Origin: JBAZWV01 sp964393325
GTDB taxonomy: Bacteria; Patescibacteriota; Patescibacteriia; 2-12-FULL-60-25
Direction: 5' to 3'
Length of the DNA stretch: 35,925 bases
Assembly: GCA_964393325.1 (NCBI GenBank)
Contig: CAYMTE010000010.1
Span: forward strand, 1-35,925
The translations under genes and the position numbers were made by a program. Under the pieces are notes generated by a model, which ran no database searches, was not told the origin of the DNA, and was given only the letters and a program-made list of their open reading frames with translations. Of the stretch, positions 6,056-12,480 are shown piece after piece (the stretch's first letter is position 1; each line of letters opens with the position of its first letter).

Positions 6056-6757
6056 CTACGATTCAAAACGGAGTGTGCTCAAGAGAACGAGAGGATCGAT
6101 CGTTTGCTGTGGAAATTCACGAATCCAAATAAGATGCGATGCTGTTCCCTGCTTTTGGATACGAAGAAGATATACGGGTGATGGTTGCGTCGGAATGTTT
6201 GCTTTGACGCCGGTTGCGAGATGGCCGTCGATAATGAATGAGACGGGCGTTGAGGAGGCGGCTGCAGACAGCCATTCGCGCTCACGATTTGTGTCATACC
6301 GCATCACGGAGAGCGCGCGTCCGTCGGATTGGCGTTGATCCGTGCGTACGACAAGGAGTTCGTCCGCCGTTGTTGTGGTTGCGGTGAGCGAAGGGGGGAG
6401 TTTAAGGGAGAGTCCAAGGTCTAATCGGACAATATCTGACCATCCGCGAATCGTTTTTGTGCTTGGAGGAACGAGAACGGTTGCGGCGGAAAGCGCCTGC
6501 TGTTCGTCTTGGAGTGTTTTGATGAGTGTTTGGGCTTTTGCAACCTCAATGTTTGCGGCGTGTAATTTTGCGTTCGCATCTTCAATCGCTTTGCTGTTTT
6601 CGGAGCGCGCATCCGCCGCTTGTTGCATCGTGGATTGCACGGTTTCCATGAGGCGATTCCGGTCATCGTTCGCTTTTTTCAAAAAAATGCCGGATCCGAT
6701 ACCTGTTGCAATGGCACCAAGGAGAATCCCGAGGAGAATAGAGGCTGCACGTCGCAT
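6056..6757 (-). CDS. Membrane-anchored coiled-coil protein (233 aa)
   Basis: An N-terminal membrane segment (about residues 5-25, rich in Ile/Leu/Gly) is followed by a long helical, probably coiled-coil stretch rich in Ala, Gln, Lys and Asn (about residues 30-90). A C-terminal globular domain of ~120 residues has beta-strand character. The extracytoplasmic location is inferred from a single N-terminal anchor. No family is recognised. The frame extends to a TTG at 6793, but a -10 box 7 nt before ATG 6757 with a well-spaced -35 makes the ATG the likely leaderless start. It is the first gene of a unit with mutY, although the functions have no obvious link. Confidence 0.75.
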   Translation of the reverse strand: MRRAASILLGILLGAIATGIGSGIFLKKANDDRNRLMETVQSTMQQAADARSENSKAIEDANAKLHAANIEVAKAQTLIKTLQDEQQALSAATVLVPPSTKTIRGWSDIVRLDLGLSLKLPPSLTATTTTADELLVVRTDQRQSDGRALSVMRYDTNREREWLSAAASSTPVSFIIDGHLATGVKANIPTQPSPVYLLRIQKQGTASHLIWIREFPQQTIDPLVLLSTLRFES

Positions 6758-6764
6758 ACCGCCG

Positions 6765-6793
6765 AGTGTACCGCATGCGCTCTGTTGAGCCAA
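6765..6793 (-). promoter_or_regulatory. Leaderless promoter of the coiled-coil protein/mutY unit
   Basis: On the minus strand TTGGCT (plus 6788-6793), a 17-nt spacer and TACACT (plus 6765-6770). Only 7 nt separate the -10 from ATG 6757. Confidence 0.65.
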
Positions 6794-6875
6794 TTTTAGG
6801 GTGTGTATGAAAAAATATGGCTTAACAAAGCGCTATTTTTTGATACTGACTAAAAAAGGGCTAAGTAAAGCACAC

Positions 6876-6904
6876 TTGACAAAATGGCAAAATTCTGGTA
6901 TAGT
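6876..6904 (+). promoter_or_regulatory. Strong sigma70 promoter of the small lipoprotein gene
   Basis: Perfect TTGACA (6876-6881), a 17-nt spacer, and TATAGT (6899-6904) preceded by TGG, giving an extended -10. This is among the best promoter matches in the window. The leader is about 80 nt. Confidence 0.9.
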
Positions 6905-6956
6905 GGCGTGTTCGAAGCTGGAATAGGTCTAGCTCTCGACAATCGTTCGTTTCAGT

Positions 6957-6976
6957 GGCCAATTCGTGAATTGGCC
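6957..6976. repeat. Perfect palindrome in the lipoprotein mRNA leader
   Basis: GGCCAATTC (6957-6965), GT, GAATTGGCC (6968-6976) are perfect 9-bp arms in the transcribed leader, ending 5 nt before the Shine-Dalgarno GGAGG (6982-6986). It could be an operator for a dimeric repressor downstream of the start site, or an RNA stem controlling ribosome access. Confidence 0.7.
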
Positions 6977-6991
6977 CAACCGGAGGTTCCC

Positions 6992-7303
6992 ATGAACCGT
7001 GGACGCGTGTATGGTTTCCTGTCGTTTCTGGCCGTGATCGTTGTCACGTTCTTTGTCTCGTCGTTCACGATGGGCTGCGCGCCCGTCGTCGGCCAGACCT
7101 CTGCGATGCAGGCGGTCCAGCTGCCGGGAGATGAGCTTCTCCCCGGCGAGCACAACCTCTGGCTCAACGAGCCGGAGAAAAAGGACTCTCCGATCCTCAC
7201 CGAGGATCGGACGTTCCGCCACAAGCGGAACGTGCTCTTCTCGTGCGACGAGCCGTCGCGCGGGGGGACGTGCCACAAAGGCAAGCTCGTCCTCGCGGAA
7301 TGA
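6992..7303 (+). CDS. Small secreted protein, probable lipoprotein (103 aa)
   Basis: A hydrophobic signal segment (about residues 8-27) ends in SFTMGCAPV, where the Cys after Gly suggests a lipobox, though Thr-Met at -3/-2 is not ideal. The mature part is short, polar and charged, with two further cysteines near the end (FSCDE and GTCHK) that could form a disulfide. No family is recognised. ATG 6992 is chosen for the Shine-Dalgarno GGAGG 5 nt upstream and because an earlier in-frame ATG (6884) would lie within the promoter. It is a stand-alone unit with a strong promoter, a palindromic leader, a structured trailer and a terminator at 7406-7431. Strong expression of a surface-exposed or periplasm-like factor is inferred. 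Confidence 0.75.
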   Translation: MNRGRVYGFLSFLAVIVVTFFVSSFTMGCAPVVGQTSAMQAVQLPGDELLPGEHNLWLNEPEKKDSPILTEDRTFRHKRNVLFSCDEPSRGGTCHKGKLVLAE

Positions 7304-7321
7304 GGACGGCGCGCCACTCTC

Positions 7322-7345
7322 GGGATGATCGCACTCGATCATCCC
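7322..7345. repeat. Perfect 10-bp hairpin in the lipoprotein gene trailer
   Basis: GGGATGATCG (7322-7331), loop CACT, CGATCATCCC (7336-7345). No T-run follows, so it is not a classical terminator; it may stabilise the 3' end of the transcript. Confidence 0.65.
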
Positions 7346-7390
7346 TGCAGTACCGAACAGTTCTCTGTACGAGGAATGTTCAGCACTGCA
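7346..7390. repeat. Second nested inverted repeat in the lipoprotein gene trailer
   Basis: TGCAGT...ACTGCA form outer arms (7346-7351 and 7385-7390) enclosing GAACA...TGTTC. It sits directly between the perfect hairpin and the terminator, so the trailer carries three stem-loops in a row. Confidence 0.45.
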
Positions 7391-7405
7391 CCTCACATCA
7401 AAAAA

Positions 7406-7431
7406 ACGGTCCGCTTCGGCGGGCCGTTTTT
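7406..7431 (+). terminator. Intrinsic terminator of the lipoprotein gene
   Basis: ACGGTCCGC, loop TTCG, GCGGGCCGT (one G-U pair) followed by TTTTT. The UUCG-type tetraloop is very stable. Confidence 0.85.
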
Positions 7432-7504
7432 GTATATGTTCTGATAGGCGCCTGTATGTATCTTTCGTGTGTTACGCGCATGGTTTGCATTGCGAGACGT
7501 GTAT

Positions 7505-7606
7505 GTCACCCCGTGCGGAGTCATACGGAGCCGAGGAATCGCTTCAATGCGGAGCAAAAATCGAAGGGATCCCTCCGCTCCTCGCGGACTCGTCGGTCGG
7601 GATGAC
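7505..7606. repeat. ~100-bp imperfect palindromic intergenic repeat element
   Basis: The ends are related inverted sequences: GTCACCCCG...GAGTC at the left (7505-) and GACTCG...CGGGATGAC at the right (-7606). Inside, GAGGAATCGCTTC pairs imperfectly with GAAGGGATCCCTC, around a central AATGCGGAGC loop. The whole element would fold into one long hairpin. This design, with GTCATCCCGAC-like ends and a GGGATCCC centre, resembles short dispersed non-coding repeats (MITE/REP-like). Only one copy is seen in the window, so repetition in the genome is inferred. Confidence 0.5.
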
Positions 7607-7631
7607 GAAGTGTATTGTTGCGTGTTCTTAT

Positions 7632-7656
7632 AAAAAACCGCCAGTCAGGTGGCGGT
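7632..7656 (-). terminator. Terminator overlapping the end of the 206-aa orphan gene
   Basis: ACCGCCA, loop GTCAGG, TGGCGGT; on the minus strand it is followed by TTTTTT. The stop codon TGA (7645-7647) lies in the loop, so the last codons of the gene are part of the terminator. Confidence 0.8.
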
Positions 7657-8265
7657 GCGCACGGCGTGAGGCCGGCGACGAAAGGAGATGCCGAATCGGA
7701 GCAGATAGGCGCGCGCGAGGTTGCGCAACTCTTCGAGGAAGCGATGCGGCTGCGTCAGGAAGATGCCGGTCACGGCATGATCGAGACGTCGATATGCCCC
7801 GGGATCGCGCAGGTATTCGCTCGCGAGCATGAGCGCGAACATTTCCTTTTTTCGACCGATCTCGTTTGCGCCGATGCGCTTGTGGACGATCTTCCAGAGG
7901 AGATCGCGGCTCGTGGTGAGATCGAGGAGCGTGACGCTCGCAGGGACGCCCCGAAGTCGTTGGAGCTCGAAGAGCTCGGAGAATAGTTCGGTGTCGCGAT
8001 CTGGAACGACCGCGAGAACTCCTGTGGGAGAGCTCTTGATCGGCCGCTCGAGGATCAGGACTGCTTTTGCCTGCGCGCGGCTTTTGAGCCACGACTTGTC
8101 ATGGCTGGTGTGCACGGCGAGGTGACCGTCGTGACACCGCGTTTCGACGACGAGGTCGCCGAGCCGACAGATGGGCGGATAGATCCCGCGGAGCTCGAGT
8201 CCATCCCGAATGAGCGCAATGGACTGGCTTTCTTCAATGGGAAGGTACTCAATTGGATTGACCAT
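7645..8265 (-). CDS. Orphan cytoplasmic protein (206 aa)
   Basis: There is no signal peptide or membrane segment. The N-terminal half looks like mixed alpha/beta (a His-rich piece HDGHLAVHTSHDKSW, then KAVLILERP and GVLAVVPDRD). The C-terminal half is mainly helical with many charged residues (GANEIGRKKEMFALMLASEY), and the tail is Arg-rich. I do not recognise the family. ATG 8265 is chosen for the Shine-Dalgarno GGAGGA (plus 8268-8273); the frame extends to a TTG at 8292 that overlaps the promoter. The gene is monocistronic, with its own promoter and a terminator that overlaps its stop. It belongs to the set of Shine-Dalgarno-led genes in this window. Confidence 0.75.
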   Translation of the reverse strand: MVNPIEYLPIEESQSIALIRDGLELRGIYPPICRLGDLVVETRCHDGHLAVHTSHDKSWLKSRAQAKAVLILERPIKSSPTGVLAVVPDRDTELFSELFELQRLRGVPASVTLLDLTTSRDLLWKIVHKRIGANEIGRKKEMFALMLASEYLRDPGAYRRLDHAVTGIFLTQPHRFLEELRNLARAYLLRFGISFRRRPHAVRTAT

Positions 8266-8282
8266 GCTTCCTCCGTATTCGT

Positions 8283-8311
8283 GTGGTACCAATGAACCGT
8301 GTTTTCGTCAA
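8283..8311 (-). promoter_or_regulatory. Promoter of the 206-aa orphan gene
   Basis: On the minus strand TTGACG (plus 8306-8311), a 17-nt spacer and TACCAC (plus 8283-8288) preceded by TGG (extended -10). It gives a leader of about 10 nt containing GGAGGA. It is back-to-back with the promoter at 8315-8343. Confidence 0.55.
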
Positions 8312-8314
8312 GCG

Positions 8315-8343
8315 TTGACGAGAATCGTGCAATCTTTTATGAT
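8315..8343 (+). promoter_or_regulatory. Promoter of the tRNA-Ala transcript
   Basis: TTGACG (8315-8320), a 17-nt spacer, TATGAT (8338-8343). The predicted start near 8350 leaves a 130-nt leader before the tRNA. A second -10-like TATAGT (8374-8379) has no good -35. Confidence 0.7.
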
Positions 8344-8388
8344 GCGCGTGCTTTTCGTTCCATTCGTCGGTCGTATAGTCCCCGCGAT

Positions 8389-8400
8389 TCCTAGGGCCGT
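8389..8400 (+). repeat. 12-bp direct repeat of the tRNA-Ala 5' edge (first copy)
   Basis: TCCTAGGGCCGT at 8389-8400 recurs exactly at 8475-8486, where it spans the 5' end of tRNA-Ala. The copies are 86 bp apart, close to a tRNA length, but the intervening sequence does not fold as a tRNA. Confidence 0.6.
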
Positions 8401-8479
8401 ATCGCTTCACGCGTACGACCCGTCGTCGTCTCAGATGTGAACATCTCGCTGTCGCGGATGCTCACACCCTCGACTCCTA

Positions 8480-8555
8480 GGGCCGTTAGCTTAGTTGGTA
8501 GAGCGCTGCCTTTGCAAGGCAGAGGTCGTCGGTTCGAATCCGACACGGTCCACCA
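8480..8555 (+). tRNA. tRNA-Ala (anticodon TGC)
   Basis: This is a 76-nt cloverleaf. The acceptor GGGCCGT pairs with ACGGTCC and includes the G3-U70 wobble pair that is the alanine identity element. The anticodon arm is CTGCC-TTTGCAA-GGCAG with anticodon TGC. The T arm GTCGG-TTCGAAT-CCGAC is perfect, and the 3' CCA is encoded. It is followed by a terminator and is apparently a single-gene transcript. Confidence 0.98.
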
Positions 8556-8557
8556 AT

Positions 8558-8595
8558 AAAAACACCTCGTCACACGATGAGGTGTTTTTGTTTTT
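8558..8595. terminator. Terminator after tRNA-Ala
   Basis: AAAAACACCTCGTC, loop ACAC, GATGAGGTGTTTTT, followed by GTTTTT. The A-rich left side lets it serve the minus strand as well, where the 177-aa gene ends at 8635. Confidence 0.9.
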
Positions 8596-8634
8596 AAGGA
8601 AAGGGTCTTAGTTGGTTTTGGTTTAGGGGGCTAT

Positions 8635-9168
8635 TCACCGTCTCCAGCCCGGATCAAGCGAGGGCGTGTAGGCGATCTCATCCAGTACTTTACGACGAAC
8701 TTCTTCCAGTTTTGAGAACCAGACGTTTTCCACTGTTGAGCTGGTGTAGTCGAGGTCTCGAATTTCCTCCCAGAGCCCCTCAACACTAAGCACTTCTTCT
8801 CTTAGGCTTGGTGGCACCTCCGCGGCAAGGCGCGTGCTCGCGCTTTGAAATTCTGTGAAGTGAGAGTCTTCGAGAGCGAAGATTGAAATGTAGTACGCAG
8901 AATTTCGACCTTCTTCCTCTGCTTCGGTAAGTTCTTTTGCTGCGTAGTATTCAGCGGATGCAGCCGAGTAATATGTGGCAAGCACATTGGCTATGTGCTC
9001 GCGACGCTCTACATTGTCTTTGGTGCGAAAGGCAAACCAGGTTGTACCGATGATGAACAATGCAGCCAAGATTGCGGGCGGACCGGGGCTTTTTAGCAAC
9101 CTCCATAGAGCACTAGTGGCACGACCGGCATTTTGTGCAACGTTTTTACAAAGTTTTTTGAAGGGCAT
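8635..9168 (-). CDS. Single-pass membrane protein of unknown function (177 aa)
   Basis: A basic N-terminus is followed by one membrane segment (about residues 30-48, with AILAALFIIGTTWFAF). The rest is an acidic, mostly helical extracytoplasmic domain rich in Glu, Ala and Tyr (YYSAASAEYYAAKELTEAEEE). The likely topology is N-in, C-out. No family is recognised; the helical Glu/Ala composition recalls four-helix sensor domains, but this is weak. ATG 9168 is supported by a promoter 11 nt upstream, giving a leader of only about 4 nt. It is divergent from malic enzyme. Confidence 0.7.
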   Translation of the reverse strand: MPFKKLCKNVAQNAGRATSALWRLLKSPGPPAILAALFIIGTTWFAFRTKDNVERREHIANVLATYYSAASAEYYAAKELTEAEEEGRNSAYYISIFALEDSHFTEFQSASTRLAAEVPPSLREEVLSVEGLWEEIRDLDYTSSTVENVWFSKLEEVRRKVLDEIAYTPSLDPGWRR

Positions 9169-9179
9169 AAGACGGAAAA

Positions 9180-9207
9180 AGTATAGCGGGTTTGAAAATT
9201 CTGTAAA
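9180..9207 (-). promoter_or_regulatory. Promoter of the 177-aa membrane protein
   Basis: On the minus strand TTTACA (plus 9202-9207), a 16-nt spacer and TATACT (plus 9180-9185). There are 11 nt to ATG 9168, so the mRNA is nearly leaderless. Confidence 0.7.
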
Positions 9208-9316
9208 AAAGCAAGCAGTCCTAATGATATAGGAGAAGATATGATGCTACTGAATTACTCTCTTTTCGTAAGGAGGCGCTCGTTGTCGATCCCCAGCTTC
9301 TCTTTCCCACCAGATA

Positions 9317-9346
9317 TTGCGAGAAAACCACCGTCCGGTCTATGCT
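9317..9346 (+). promoter_or_regulatory. Leaderless promoter of malic enzyme
   Basis: TTGCGA (9317-9322), an 18-nt spacer, TATGCT (9341-9346), then 8 nt to ATG 9355. It lies inside the 5' end of the longest possible frame and so argues against the upstream starts. Confidence 0.55.
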
Positions 9347-9354
9347 GGATGCCT

Positions 9355-10503
9355 ATGACGACATGGAATGAAATACAACAGGCATCGATTGACCTCCATC
9401 GGACACAAAAGGGAGTCATTCACATGGCAGCGAATCAAGTGATTCGCGATCGCGCGGATTTGGCTCTCGTGTACACCCCGGGGGTTGGTGCGGTTTCGAG
9501 TCTCATTGCAGAGCATCCGGAGGAGGCGGATCAGCTAACCTGGCGCAAAAACACGGTTGCGGTGATTTCGGACGGATCAGCCGTGCTCGGACTGGGGAAT
9601 ATCGGTCCTGCGGCTGCGCTACCGGTGATGGAAGGGAAGTGTGCGATCTTCAAGCAGTTTGCGGGGATCGACGCCGTGCCGATCGTGCTCGACACCCAGG
9701 ATCCGGAAGAGATTATCAAGATCGCGATCGCGCTTGCGCCGAGCTTTGGCGCGCTTCAGTTTGAGGATATTTCTGCGCCGCGTTGTTTTGAGATCGAACG
9801 CCGCGTGCAAGAGGCACTCAACATCCCGGTGATGCATGACGATCAGCACGGAACGGCGATCGTGACGCTTGCGGGTCTTCTCAACGCGTTGAAGGTTACG
9901 GGAAAGACGCTCGAGGGAATTCGCGTGGTATTAAATGGAGCGGGTGCGGCAGGTGTTGCGATTGCGAAATTGTTGCATCACGCGGGAGTGACGGATCTGA
10001 TCGCCGTGGATCGCACGGGAGCGATTTATGAAGGACGAGAGGGGTTGAATCCCGAAAAGGAGCAGCTCGCGGCATTTACGAATCGCGACAAGCGAGCGGG
10101 GAGTTTGAAAGATGTGGCCGCGGGAGCGGATGTGCTCATCGGCATTAGCGCCGCTGGTGCGTTTACCGAGGAGATTGTCCGCGGTATGGCGCCGCAACCG
10201 ATCGTGTTCGCGCTCGCGAATCCGGTTCCGGAGATTTTGCCTGACGTTGCCGCCCGCGCAGGCGTTGCAATTCTTGCGACTGGACGAGGCGACTTCCCGA
10301 ATCAAGTAAATAACGCGTTGTGCTACCCGGGATTGTTCCGAGGGATGTTAGATCACGGCGTGAAAAAGGTGACGGATGATATCAAGTTGCGTGCCGCGCA
10401 TGCGATCGCTTCGATGATCGAACATCCAACGGCGGAATGTATCATTCCAACGATTTTTGATCCGGGATTGCACGAAACCGTCGCGAAAAGCGTCGTCTCG
10501 TAA
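9355..10503 (+). CDS. NAD(P)-dependent malic enzyme, short bacterial form (382 aa)
   Basis: The enzyme converts malate to pyruvate and CO2 with reduction of NAD(P). Family motifs are all present: VYTPGVG (39-45), DGSAVLGLGNIGP (73-85), the catalytic Lys in EGKCAIFKQF (Lys95/Lys100), FEDISAP (136-142) and HDDQHGTAIV (161-170) with metal ligands, the Rossmann glycine loop NGAGAAG (194-200), then GISAAGAF and ALANPVPEI. Length matches the short malic enzymes without a phosphotransacetylase domain. The longest frame starts at 9241, but its first 38 residues have no malic-enzyme character and overlap a promoter, so ATG 9355 is chosen. The gene stands alone, ending at a terminator. In a reduced metabolism it may supply pyruvate and NAD(P)H; direction and cofactor cannot be told from sequence. 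Confidence 0.95.
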   Translation: MTTWNEIQQASIDLHRTQKGVIHMAANQVIRDRADLALVYTPGVGAVSSLIAEHPEEADQLTWRKNTVAVISDGSAVLGLGNIGPAAALPVMEGKCAIFKQFAGIDAVPIVLDTQDPEEIIKIAIALAPSFGALQFEDISAPRCFEIERRVQEALNIPVMHDDQHGTAIVTLAGLLNALKVTGKTLEGIRVVLNGAGAAGVAIAKLLHHAGVTDLIAVDRTGAIYEGREGLNPEKEQLAAFTNRDKRAGSLKDVAAGADVLIGISAAGAFTEEIVRGMAPQPIVFALANPVPEILPDVAARAGVAILATGRGDFPNQVNNALCYPGLFRGMLDHGVKKVTDDIKLRAAHAIASMIEHPTAECIIPTIFDPGLHETVAKSVVS

Positions 10504-10519
10504 AGAGAGATATTCAGCA

Positions 10520-10548
10520 AACATCCGCCTTCTTGGCGGATGTTTTTT
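10520..10548. terminator. Terminator between malic enzyme and the PI4K-like gene
   Basis: AACATCCGCC, loop TTCTT, GGCGGATGTT followed by TTTT. It lies between convergent genes. Confidence 0.85.
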
Positions 10549-12168
10549 CTACGCGGCTTGTTGCGACCGTACGGAAGGGGGACTGTCTAATCCGTAGAGC
10601 GTCGAGAGCGATTCAAGCTCGCCCGGATTTGATCCACGTGCGAGTTGTGGCGGGCGTCGGTTATCAATAACCTGCTTGATGCGCTTCAAGAGCGCAAGGG
10701 ATTCTTCTTTTGCGATCTTTTCGTTTCCAAATTGAAGCTTGTAGAGCTCGGTGAGATATTTGATTGCATCTCCGCCTTGCGACTGCAGCGTTTCTTCGAT
10801 CATGGCTTCGATGTGCTTCCCTTCGGCTTGGAGGGACGAGACGGTTTTTTCGCGTTGTTCGCGCTTTCCGAGGTATTGAACGGTGGAGTCGTAAATCTCT
10901 TTGAGATGGGAGAGCGCTTCTTCGTCGAGTTCCCAGTCCGGTTGTTCTTGAACCATCTCGAGCGGAATGGAGCGAAGCGCGTTCATCTCGGTGTTTTCGA
11001 TGATCGTCTTTCCATCCGGCCCGGTTTTCGTTGTCTGGCGTCCCAAGGCTTGGCTTAAGCCGTTGTCGATTGCCGAAAATTCGTTCGTTGTTGGATCAAA
11101 AAAGATGTTTTTTGGGTGGCGATCAAGCGTTTTGAGGAGATAGTCGAGCGTTGCAATGCGCATGAACGATTTCGCACCCGGATGGTTTTTTCCTTGTTGC
11201 TTCATCTCTTGATACATCAGCGGGGAAAAGACACGGAGCGGTGCCTCCTTCCCGCCTTTTGCGATCACAGCTTCTTGCGCGGATGCGATATCGATCACCT
11301 CACCGGCATCGTTTTTTTCTGCACGAATTGCAGTGAGAGGGACAACGTTGAACCCAAGAAGACGATCGACGCGACTAAAGGAGTATTCGCGAATGGCGGA
11401 TGTATTGATATCGATGCCTTCGCGGGGCATGAATTCACCTTCGGTGAGGGGAACATTCTCGGGAGCGATGCCGTACCGCTGCGCGATTTCTGCGCGAAGC
11501 GTGGGTTGATATTCCGTTCGCGTTTTGAACACGGAAACGATATTTTGTGCGTATTGCAAATCCGCTTGCGCTTCGGCTTGGGCAAGCCGTTCGCGTTCGG
11601 CGGGATCTTTGACATCAGCGAAATAGACGCGCGCTTCCTCGAGATACTCATTCAGAGTTTTGTTTCCGGAAACGTCGACAATCTCTGTCTGTTCCATGAC
11701 TTGCGTGTCGGCATCAAAGCGGTGCCAGCTCTTGATGACGGCGTTTGTTGCCGGATCATAGCGAAGGGCGGCCTCGCCGAGTTTTGTTTTGACGAATGCC
11801 GCAGTCCGCGTTTCACCCGATTCAAAAATGCGTCGTGTGATGTCGTTGACGCCAACGTCACCGATGGATTCTCGCATGAGCTCCTCGCCGTCCTGCAACG
11901 AATCGAGTTTTTGTTGCTGGCGGACGCGTTCCTCGGGAGAGCCTTTGAGGAAGGATCGAAACGTTTCGTCGAGCGCCATGGCGCGCATGTAGGTGCGTTT
12001 GGCGTCGAGGTTTTCACGAGAGATTTCTTGTTCGTGTGACGTCTCAATCGTAGGGGCGTGTTCGGCGCGTTGTTCTTGCGCGTAGACGCCGGATTCGCGC
12101 TCGGACGAGGGTGGCGTTTCAGCTCGAGGCGTTTTGGGATTCAAGAGATTTGAAAAACCGATTTTCAT
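10549..12168 (-). CDS. PI3K/PI4K- or HipA-like atypical kinase domain protein (539 aa)
   Basis: The first ~60 residues are disordered and charged. In the middle, REYSFSRVDRLLGFNVVPLT (260-279) matches the 'REvaayrvdrlLG...VPpT' pattern of bacterial PI4K-like/HipA/Fam20-type kinases. The catalytic loop DRHPKNIFFD (349-358) gives D-R-H-x-x-N, and AIDNGLS (366-372) supplies the metal-binding Asp368. This is the catalytic core of atypical kinases that phosphorylate proteins or small molecules. The ATP-binding Lys is probably in AAFVKTKLGEA (about 124-134). The C-terminus is helical. The substrate is unknown. ATG 12168 overlaps the stop of the upstream 88-aa gene in ATGA, so translation is coupled and the two products probably work together. 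The kinase assignment rests on motifs only. Confidence 0.65.
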   Translation of the reverse strand: MKIGFSNLLNPKTPRAETPPSSERESGVYAQEQRAEHAPTIETSHEQEISRENLDAKRTYMRAMALDETFRSFLKGSPEERVRQQQKLDSLQDGEELMRESIGDVGVNDITRRIFESGETRTAAFVKTKLGEAALRYDPATNAVIKSWHRFDADTQVMEQTEIVDVSGNKTLNEYLEEARVYFADVKDPAERERLAQAEAQADLQYAQNIVSVFKTRTEYQPTLRAEIAQRYGIAPENVPLTEGEFMPREGIDINTSAIREYSFSRVDRLLGFNVVPLTAIRAEKNDAGEVIDIASAQEAVIAKGGKEAPLRVFSPLMYQEMKQQGKNHPGAKSFMRIATLDYLLKTLDRHPKNIFFDPTTNEFSAIDNGLSQALGRQTTKTGPDGKTIIENTEMNALRSIPLEMVQEQPDWELDEEALSHLKEIYDSTVQYLGKREQREKTVSSLQAEGKHIEAMIEETLQSQGGDAIKYLTELYKLQFGNEKIAKEESLALLKRIKQVIDNRRPPQLARGSNPGELESLSTLYGLDSPPSVRSQQAA

Positions 12169-12431
12169 ACGCGTGTCAGAGATGAACGAAATCGCAGATA
12201 CCCGTTTGTGTTCTGCAGAAGGGCGGCGAGGAAGCGCGGCCCTGACGAGGGGAGGATCACACCTTGGTGCAATTCGTCCGGTACGCCGGCAGCAAGCATG
12301 TCTTGAAGGTCCTTCGGGAGCTGAGAAAGGTCTGCGGATCCGTTTGAGGTGAGGTGGATCTCAAGCGGTTCACCGACTTCGTTTCCGTCTCCGTCGACGG
12401 GGACGTAGTACACACGTGACAAGGGCTCCAT
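12165..12431 (-). CDS. Small protein coupled to the PI4K-like gene (88 aa)
   Basis: The first half looks like beta strands (SRVYYVPVDGDGNEVGEPLEI), the middle has a helix (LSQLPKDLQDMLAAGV), and the end contains a Pro/Gly turn and basic residues. There is no signal or membrane segment, and no family is recognised. Its stop overlaps the start of the kinase-like gene by 4 nt (ATGA). A promoter with perfect spacing ends 8 nt before ATG 12431, so it is the leaderless first gene of the pair. A regulator or substrate-recognition partner of the kinase-like protein is a guess from gene order only. Confidence 0.7.
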   Translation of the reverse strand: MEPLSRVYYVPVDGDGNEVGEPLEIHLTSNGSADLSQLPKDLQDMLAAGVPDELHQGVILPSSGPRFLAALLQNTNGYLRFRSSLTRV

Positions 12432-12439
12432 ATACCAAA

Positions 12440-12468
12440 AGACTACGGTTTGCGCAGTCTCTGGTCAA
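12440..12468 (-). promoter_or_regulatory. Leaderless promoter of the 88-aa/PI4K-like operon
   Basis: On the minus strand TTGACC (plus 12463-12468), a 17-nt spacer and TAGTCT (plus 12440-12445), then 8 nt to ATG 12431. Confidence 0.7.
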
Positions 12469-12480
12469 TGAATTTGGGAG

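Larger units (their letters stand above)
7304..7644. other. Gene-free stretch between the lipoprotein and an orphan gene
   Basis: This region contains the trailer hairpins, the plus-strand terminator, the palindromic repeat and part of the minus-strand terminator. Open frames in it have no start signals and run through the inverted repeats, so I call no gene. Confidence 0.6.

Noticed and set aside
6884..6991. Earlier ATG for the small lipoprotein
   Set aside because: The ATG lies between the -35 and -10 of the promoter, whereas ATG 6992 has a Shine-Dalgarno and begins a signal segment.
8393..8470. Possible second tRNA before tRNA-Ala
   Set aside because: Only the 12-bp 5' edge matches; no anticodon or T arm can be formed.
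9241..9354. N-terminal extension of malic enzyme
   Set aside because: Residues do not fit the family, and a well-formed promoter lies inside the stretch.
11116..12039. 307-codon plus-strand open frame
   Set aside because: It is antisense to the PI4K-like gene, has no start signals, and its Cys/Phe/Arg-rich composition is unlike the other proteins.
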